Source: an uncultured Pelagibacteraceae bacterium
GTDB taxonomy: Bacteria > Pseudomonadota > Alphaproteobacteria > Pelagibacterales > Pelagibacteraceae
Length of the DNA stretch: 64,000 nucleotides
Direction: 5' to 3'
NCBI GenBank assembly: GCA_902546375.1
Contig: CACCJO010000001.1
Coordinates: forward strand, 1-64,000
The notes beneath the pieces were generated by a model, which saw only the letters and a program-made list of their open reading frames with translations, was not told the DNA's origin and searched no databases. This document shows positions 58,498-64,000 of this stretch, one piece after another. Numbering within the stretch: position 1 is the first letter of the stretch; every line of letters begins with the position of its first letter. Position numbers and translations under genes: made by a program.

Positions 58498-59829
58498 TTA
58501 TCTAATTTTTTTCAAAATAATATTTAAACATTTTACAAGAAGTCTTTTATTTTCACTTTCTCCCATAATTCTTATTTTAGACTCTGTTCCAGATTTTCTT
58601 ACAAGAATTCTGCCGCTCCCTCTTATTAATTTTGAAGCTAACCTAATAGATTTCTTAATTTCAGGTTTATTAATTATATTTTTATTTTTTACTTCAATAT
58701 TTTTAAGTAATTGCGGCGTTTTCTTAAATTTTTCAAAAAACTCACTGGTTCTTTTTCCTTTTCTAAGAGCAAATAAAGATTCAAGGGCTACAAGTAAGCC
58801 ATCTCCTGTAGTTGCAAATTTACCTAGAATAATATGTCCTGATTGTTCGCCACCTAAATTGAACTTATTTTTTTGCATTACCTCTTTTACGTATCTATCA
58901 CCAACATTAGCACGTATAAATTTTATTCTTTTTTTTTTTAAATACTTTTCAAGGCCATAATTGGACATTAATGTTCCAACAACCCCACCTTTTAACATTT
59001 TTTTATTTTTCCACCTTGTTGCTAATGCAGCAATTATTTGGTCACCATCTATAATATTACTTTTTTCGTCACACATAATTATCCTATCTGCATCACCATC
59101 TAGTGAAATACCTATATGAGCCTTATACTTTTTAACTGCAGATTTTATTTTTTCAGGAAATGTAGAACCACAGTTTTTGTTAATATTTAATCCATTAGGA
59201 TTAACTCCTATTGCAAACACCTTAGCTCCCAAAGATTTTAATAATTCTGGTCCAGCTTTGTACCCTGCTCCATTTGCACAATCAATTACAATTCTAAGTC
59301 CTCTTAAATTGAATTCTTTGGTAAAATTTTTTTTTAATATCTTGATGTAATCATTTGTACCTGTCTCTAATCTTTTCACTCTACCTAATTTTTCTGGCTT
59401 AGAGAGATTTTTGATGATTTTTTTATCTATTAAACTTTCAATTTTTTTTTCAATTTTATCTGACAGTTTCATGCCATCAGGTCCAAATAGTTTTAATCCA
59501 TTATCATTATGAGGATTATGCGAAGCTGTTATCATAATTCCCATATTTGCCCTCATAGCTTTTGTGAGCATCGCTAAACCATTTGTGGGTAAAGGTCCTA
59601 AAGTATATACATGCATACCTGCCGATGCTAATCCTGATACAAGTGCTGGTTCTAAAGTGTATCCAGATAATCTAGTATCTTTTGCAATTATTGCGGTTTG
59701 TTTTCTTTTTTTTTGAGATTTAAAATATGTTCCACTAGCTAAGCCAAATTTAAAAAACATGTCTCCATTAATATTTTCACTGTTAATAGCTCCCCTAATA
59801 CCATCAGTTCCAAAATATTTTTTTGTCAT
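58498..59829 (-). CDS. glmM: Phosphoglucosamine mutase
   Basis: 443 aa. KYFGTDGIRGAIN start, phosphoserine loop ITASHNPHNDNGLK with S103, metal loop SLDGDADRIIM, sugar loop NLGGEQSGHII and phosphate-binding RKSGTESKIRIMGE. Makes glucosamine-1-phosphate for peptidoglycan and LPS. Start overlaps the folP end by one base, in the conserved ftsH-folP-glmM order. Confidence 0.98.
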   Translation of the reverse strand: MTKKYFGTDGIRGAINSENINGDMFFKFGLASGTYFKSQKKRKQTAIIAKDTRLSGYTLEPALVSGLASAGMHVYTLGPLPTNGLAMLTKAMRANMGIMITASHNPHNDNGLKLFGPDGMKLSDKIEKKIESLIDKKIIKNLSKPEKLGRVKRLETGTNDYIKILKKNFTKEFNLRGLRIVIDCANGAGYKAGPELLKSLGAKVFAIGVNPNGLNINKNCGSTFPEKIKSAVKKYKAHIGISLDGDADRIIMCDEKSNIIDGDQIIAALATRWKNKKMLKGGVVGTLMSNYGLEKYLKKKRIKFIRANVGDRYVKEVMQKNKFNLGGEQSGHIILGKFATTGDGLLVALESLFALRKGKRTSEFFEKFKKTPQLLKNIEVKNKNIINKPEIKKSIRLASKLIRGSGRILVRKSGTESKIRIMGESENKRLLVKCLNIILKKIR

Positions 59830-60884
59830 TAATTATTTATTATATTCTTAAAAATCTTTAAGCCTTGTATTGTTTCATTAACATCATGGATTCTTAAAAT
59901 TTGAACGCCTTGCATCATAAGATATATTGATGATGCTATTGTTCCCCCATTTCTAAATTTACTGTCATTTTCTACAGAAATCTCCTTAATAAATCTTTTT
60001 CTTGAATTGCCTAGAAGTATAGGAAAACCAAGAGAATGGAAAATAGAAATATTGCGTATCAAATTCATATTATGTTTCAAATTTTTTCCAAAACCTATAC
60101 CTGGATCTATAATAATTTTATCATGCTTAATACCCTTCAATCTTAGAAGTTTTATTTTTTTTTCAAAAAAATCGTATATGTCTAATAACTCATTTTTATA
60201 TCTAGGATTTTTTTGCATATTTTCAGGAGTTCCTTGTGAATGCTGAATTACAAATGGTACTTTATATTTCTTTAATATATTTAAAGTTTGAGTGTCAAAT
60301 TCTAATCCTGAGACATCATTAATTAATTTTACTCCTAGATTTATTCCTTTACTCATAATTTTAGACTTTCTGGTATCTAATGAAATTGGTATTTTTTTTT
60401 TAATTAATGATTTTAAAATTTTTTCAATTCTTTGCCATTCTAAATTTTCTCTAATTACTTTTGATCCTGGGCGTGTCGATTCACCACCAACATCAATCAA
60501 ATTTGCACCGCTATTAATTAAATTAATTGCATGATCAATTCCTTTTTTTTTTGAATTAAATTTCCCACCATCTGAGAAACTATCAGGTGTCAAGTTTAAG
60601 ACACCCATAATATTAGGTATTTTACGAAAATTTAAATTTGAAAAATTTTTTTTTTTTGATTTAATCTTTTTTAAATCAGAATTAATTTTTTTCCTAATTA
60701 ATTTAGGCAAATATTTTATTTGATTAACAAATATCTTTTTTTTTGAATTTCTTGTTAATATCTCTATTTGATCAAATGAAATTTCTTTGTTTCCGTTAAG
60801 TGGTATAGTTTTATTTCTATTGACTAATTTTTTTGAGCTATTCCCATAGTAGAGATTACACAATCTTGTGTAATATCTAGACAT
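59829..60884 (-). CDS. folP: Dihydropteroate synthase with alphaproteobacterial N-terminal extension
   Basis: 351 aa. The TIM-barrel DHPS core starts near residue 88: IMGVLNLTPDSFSDGG, IDVGGESTRPGS, SLDTRKS, INDVSGL, IIDPGIGFGKN, LGNSRKRFI and a final RIHDV. About 85 extra N-terminal residues (YYTRLCNLYYGNSSKKL and a small domain) are the form also known from other alphaproteobacteria. Needed for folate, linked to sulfonamide sensitivity. It follows ftsH by 5 nt. Confidence 0.95.
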   Translation of the reverse strand: MSRYYTRLCNLYYGNSSKKLVNRNKTIPLNGNKEISFDQIEILTRNSKKKIFVNQIKYLPKLIRKKINSDLKKIKSKKKNFSNLNFRKIPNIMGVLNLTPDSFSDGGKFNSKKKGIDHAINLINSGANLIDVGGESTRPGSKVIRENLEWQRIEKILKSLIKKKIPISLDTRKSKIMSKGINLGVKLINDVSGLEFDTQTLNILKKYKVPFVIQHSQGTPENMQKNPRYKNELLDIYDFFEKKIKLLRLKGIKHDKIIIDPGIGFGKNLKHNMNLIRNISIFHSLGFPILLGNSRKRFIKEISVENDSKFRNGGTIASSIYLMMQGVQILRIHDVNETIQGLKIFKNIINN

Positions 60885-60889
60885 TAAGA

Positions 60890-62791
60890 TTAATGAACAA
60901 TTTTAGGTTTAAGTCCCATTGCACCTAAAGCAGAGCTCTTATCATCGTCAACTTTTAGATCTTGTTTATCAGCAGGGTATATGTTTTTAGTAATTATATT
61001 TTCGATTTCTTCGCCTGTTAATGTTTCATATGTCATAAGAGCTTTTGCGATTTTGTGTAAATCATCAATTTTTTCGGTTAATATTTCTTTAGCTTTATTA
61101 TAGCCCTCATCAACTAATTTTCTGATTTCTTTATCTATTTTTTGAGCCACTTCCTCAGAAACTGATTGTGTTTGAGTTACAGATCTTCCTAAGAAAACTT
61201 CTTCTTGATTTTCACCATACTCAACTGGTCCCATTTCTTCACTCATACCGTATTTTGTAACCATGGCTCTTGCAAGCTGGGTTGCTTGATTTATATCTGA
61301 ACCACTTCCACCACCTGCGCCGGTTGAAATATTATCTTTTCCAAAAATAACTTCCTCTGCCACTCTTCCACCAAAACAAACTGCTAATCTTGCTTTTAAG
61401 TATTTTATTGAATGACCATGTTTGTCTCTTTCAGGTAAATTCATTACCATTCCTAAAGCTCGACCTCTTGGTATAATTGTTGCTTTATGTATTGGATCGT
61501 AACTAGGCATATTAAAAGAAACCAAAGCATGTCCACCTTCGTGATATGCTGTTAATTTCTTCTCATCTTCAGTCATAACCATTGATCGTCTTTCAGCTCC
61601 CATCATTACTTTATCCTTTGCTTCTTCAAATTCATTTAAAGTAACAATTCTTTTATTTTTTCTAGCCGCTAACAATGCAGACTCATTAACTAAATTAGCA
61701 AGATCAGCGCCTGAAAATCCAGGAGTTCCTCTTGCTATAGTTCTCAAATTTACATCAGGAGCCATCTTGATCTTTTTGACGTGTACTTTAAGGATTTTTT
61801 CCCTTCCAATTATATCTGGGTTAGAAACTACAACTTGTCTATCAAATCTACCAGGTCTTAATAATGCAGGATCAAGAACATCTGGTCTGTTTGTTGCTGC
61901 AATTATAATGACACCCTCATTAGTGTCAAAACCATCCATCTCAACAAGAAGCTGATTAAGGGTTTGTTCCCTTTCATCATTACCTCCACCTAGACCAGCG
62001 CCCCGACTTCTTCCAACGGCATCAATTTCATCAATAAATATTATACAAGGCGAATTTTTTTTTCCTTGTTCGAACATGTCTCTCACTCTTGATGCTCCCA
62101 CACCAACAAACATTTCTACGAAATCTGATCCAGAGATTGTAAAGAAAGGAACACCTGCTTCACCAGCAATTGCTCTAGCTAATAAAGTTTTTCCTGTTCC
62201 TGGAGGACCAACAAGAAGTGCACCTCTAGGTATTTTTCCACCCAATCTACTAAATTTTTTTGGATCTTTTAAAAACTCAACAATTTCTTCTACTTCCTCT
62301 TTAGCTTCCTCTACTCCTGCAACGTCATTAAAGGTCACTTTACCTTTCATTTCATTCATCATTTTTGCTTTAGATCTTCCAAAGCCCATCGCTCCACCTT
62401 TTCCACCTTGCATTTGTCTCATAAAGAAAATCCAAACAGCTATTAATAATAACATTGGAAACCATGAGAGTAAGACACCAAATAATGAAGGCATCTTTTC
62501 CTCTATAGGTGCTGCAGATATACTCACGCCCTTCTCTGAAAGTTTTTCTATTAAATTAGGATCATTTGGTGAATAAGTTTTAAAACTTTTGCCATTTGCA
62601 TAAACACCATTTATGTTATTTCCTTGAATCTCAACTTTTAACACCTCGCCTTGTTCTACAGACTCCAAAAATTCTGAGAAAATTACTTCATTAGAACTTC
62701 TTATGTTTGCTTGAGGATTTTTAAACATATTGTAGAGACCAATAGTTAAAAAAACGATAATTGCCCACATTGCTAAGTTTTTAAGATTCAT
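60890..62791 (-). CDS. ftsH: ATP-dependent zinc metalloprotease FtsH
   Basis: 633 aa inner-membrane protease. Two transmembrane helices (about 5-22 and 106-125) flank a periplasmic domain. The AAA module has [34 protein letters not shown] and the second region of homology [20 protein letters not shown]. Zinc-binding HEGGH ([11 protein letters not shown]) lies further on. Degrades membrane proteins and short-lived regulators such as RpoH and LpxC in relatives; rpoH is also in this window. Confidence 0.98.
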   Translation of the reverse strand: MNLKNLAMWAIIVFLTIGLYNMFKNPQANIRSSNEVIFSEFLESVEQGEVLKVEIQGNNINGVYANGKSFKTYSPNDPNLIEKLSEKGVSISAAPIEEKMPSLFGVLLSWFPMLLLIAVWIFFMRQMQGGKGGAMGFGRSKAKMMNEMKGKVTFNDVAGVEEAKEEVEEIVEFLKDPKKFSRLGGKIPRGALLVGPPGTGKTLLARAIAGEAGVPFFTISGSDFVEMFVGVGASRVRDMFEQGKKNSPCIIFIDEIDAVGRSRGAGLGGGNDEREQTLNQLLVEMDGFDTNEGVIIIAATNRPDVLDPALLRPGRFDRQVVVSNPDIIGREKILKVHVKKIKMAPDVNLRTIARGTPGFSGADLANLVNESALLAARKNKRIVTLNEFEEAKDKVMMGAERRSMVMTEDEKKLTAYHEGGHALVSFNMPSYDPIHKATIIPRGRALGMVMNLPERDKHGHSIKYLKARLAVCFGGRVAEEVIFGKDNISTGAGGGSGSDINQATQLARAMVTKYGMSEEMGPVEYGENQEEVFLGRSVTQTQSVSEEVAQKIDKEIRKLVDEGYNKAKEILTEKIDDLHKIAKALMTYETLTGEEIENIITKNIYPADKQDLKVDDDKSSALGAMGLKPKIVH

Positions 62792-62833
62792 GGTTATAAG
62801 ATAAGAATTATTATAAATTTAACAAGTCTATTT

Positions 62834-63862
62834 TTACCATTCTTTTGTTAAAATCACAGTGTGATTTACCATCTTAATGACGCATCCTCCCAATGTTTCT
62901 TTTCTCAGTTTCCTCTCTTTAATTTTATTCAAAATATTCTCTATTTTTTTACCTCTAACAAAATTCGGCTTTTTTCCCACTAAATGAATTAAATCGGATA
63001 GGGATCTAAAAATGACCTCATATGAATTGTCAAAAAAATTATCTTTCAATATAAGTTCATTTTTTCTGTAGTTAAAAATCGAGTTTTCTTTCTTATTCTT
63101 TTCAACATAAAACTTTATTGATTGGTCCGACTTTTTTAAATTTTCTATTGTTAATTGAAATTTTTTCTTATCAAGGCCGAAATCCTCAAATTTATTAATT
63201 AAGTTTCTTACTTTAATTCTATTAAATTTGATATCATCATTAGTTGGATCATCTACATAAAAATTAAATATAAATTTTGATAAAAATATTAAATCTTTTT
63301 TGTCAAATTCAATTAAAGGTCTAATTAAATTTATATTTTCAATTTGAGTATTTGTCCCAAGTGATACAAGTCCTTTTAAACCACTCCCCCTAGCCATTCT
63401 TAAAAAAAAGTTTTCAATTACATCATCTGTATGATGACCTAAGACTAAGTTGCCAATTTTAAGTTTTTTACATTTAAAGAATAAAAGCTCATATCGTTTA
63501 CTCCTGGCGAGAGATTGAATATTGCTCATAGGTTTTTTTCCCTTCCAAGTAAGAACTTGAGAATTGATTTTAAAGGATTTAAGAATTCTTTTTACCTTAT
63601 AAGCCTCATAAGTAGATTCTTTTCTAAGCTTATGATCTACAATAAAATACCTTGGATTTAAGTTTTTTTTTAAAGCATATACTTTTGTTAAAAAAGCTAA
63701 AGCCAAGCTGTCTGCTCCTCCAGATACTGCAACTATAAAATTAGTATCTATTTTGAATGACTTTTCAAATTTTTTAAAAATTTTATTTACTTTTTGATTT
63801 AAAGGTTTTGACTTATAGATTTTAAGAATTTTTTTTCTTACACTCAAATTTTTGAGACTCAT
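62834..63862 (-). CDS. tilS: tRNA(Ile)-lysidine synthase
   Basis: 342 aa from the ATG at 63862; a longer frame to 63919 exists but runs deep inside cpoB. P-loop FIVAVSGGADSLALAFL, RYFIVDHKLRKES, LGHHTDDVIENFFLRMARGSGLKGL, and INLIRPLIEFDKKDLI, YVDDPTNDDIKFNRIKVRNLI mark TilS. It converts C34 of tRNA-Ile(CAU) to lysidine so AUA is read as Ile, essential in such an A+T-rich genome. It overlaps the cpoB end by about 41 nt, even with this start. Confidence 0.93.
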   Translation of the reverse strand: MSLKNLSVRKKILKIYKSKPLNQKVNKIFKKFEKSFKIDTNFIVAVSGGADSLALAFLTKVYALKKNLNPRYFIVDHKLRKESTYEAYKVKRILKSFKINSQVLTWKGKKPMSNIQSLARSKRYELLFFKCKKLKIGNLVLGHHTDDVIENFFLRMARGSGLKGLVSLGTNTQIENINLIRPLIEFDKKDLIFLSKFIFNFYVDDPTNDDIKFNRIKVRNLINKFEDFGLDKKKFQLTIENLKKSDQSIKFYVEKNKKENSIFNYRKNELILKDNFFDNSYEVIFRSLSDLIHLVGKKPNFVRGKKIENILNKIKERKLRKETLGGCVIKMVNHTVILTKEW

Positions 63863-64000
63863 ACTTTGCTTTTTGAATAACAGACTGATTTGCGTCTGGG
63901 TATTGTTTTTCAACACCACTTATCATTTTACAGCCTTGATCTTTTTCTCCAATCTGGATCATTGATACACCTAGCTTTAATAAATTAATAGGAGCTTTTT
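63822..64000 (-). CDS. cpoB: Tol-Pal system protein CpoB/YbgF, C-terminal fragment (5' part beyond window)
   Basis: The last 58 codons are readable up to a TAA at 63824-63822: a TPR-like stretch APINLLKLGVSMIQIGEKDQ, a Cys, then VEKQYPDANQSVIQKAKYES and a Lys-rich end. This matches the C-terminal TPR of CpoB, where APxxLLKLGxSL...C...L...YP is conserved. The cpoB-tilS-ftsH order is standard in alphaproteobacteria. The gene runs off the right edge. Confidence 0.8.
   Translation of the reverse strand, partial: KAPINLLKLGVSMIQIGEKDQGCKMISGVEKQYPDANQSVIQKAKYESQKFECKKKNS

Noticed and set aside
62076..62576. 166-codon open frame on the plus strand
   Set aside because: It is antisense to the FtsH ATPase core; the frame stays open because of the conserved glycine- and alanine-rich coding on the other strand. 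No ribosome site or family match.

Overview
The window reads as a chromosomal segment of a SAR11-clade alphaproteobacterium (Pelagibacter-like). The evidence is a strongly A+T-rich sequence, intergenic gaps that are often zero or negative, a proteorhodopsin followed by ferredoxin and ferredoxin reductase, an alphaproteobacterial single-Cys DksA, and the classic tol/cpoB-tilS-ftsH-folP-glmM order. Species assignment is inference, not a search result. About 55 protein genes and two tRNAs are supported. There is no rRNA, CRISPR, prophage or insertion sequence.

Left part (1-10342, all minus): one long collinear run, transcribed psd, pssA, a glycosyltransferase, rlmE, guaB, a TPR lipoprotein-like gene, guaA, panB, eutA-like, doeA-like, a PotA-type ABC ATPase, and a substrate-binding protein cut by the window edge. 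It joins phospholipid synthesis, GMP synthesis and a probable ectoine-type solute catabolic and uptake module. GuaB lacks the CBS regulatory domain. Then come icd (plus), convergent with alaS, and recA, tolC, D-glycerate 3-kinase, a GFA-family protein and a membrane protein (minus).

18600-23160: a umuDC translesion operon, whose upstream motif is shared with recA (putative SOS box), is followed by gluconokinase, 6-phosphogluconate dehydrogenase and a divergent gluconolactonase, together a route from gluconolactone to ribulose 5-phosphate. 23198-29281 (minus) holds two glycosyltransferases, ppc and an alginate-lyase-family secreted protein. dksA (plus) has a near-consensus promoter and is trailed by two overlapping microproteins.

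30134-36695: GST, ferredoxin-NADP reductase, 2Fe-2S ferredoxin and a blue-type proteorhodopsin (minus), with a clear terminator between proteorhodopsin and ferredoxin and two palindromes in the proteorhodopsin leader. Divergent from these are prpE and an SMR transporter, then a dihydroorotase.

36739-64000: ygfZ, tRNA-Leu, nadA-nadC, ppdK, glyS, glyQ, sppA, ispB, pdxH, aroC, the xseB-ispA-dxs isoprenoid operon, tsaC with an ABC-2 exporter, tRNA-Arg, rluD, rpoH, purA, thiD, glmM, folP, ftsH, tilS, and the 3' end of cpoB. Most of this is core housekeeping. No unambiguous new system was found; the best leads are the shared recA/umuD operator motif, the microprotein pair, the proteorhodopsin leader, the alginate-lyase homologue and the CBS-less IMPDH.
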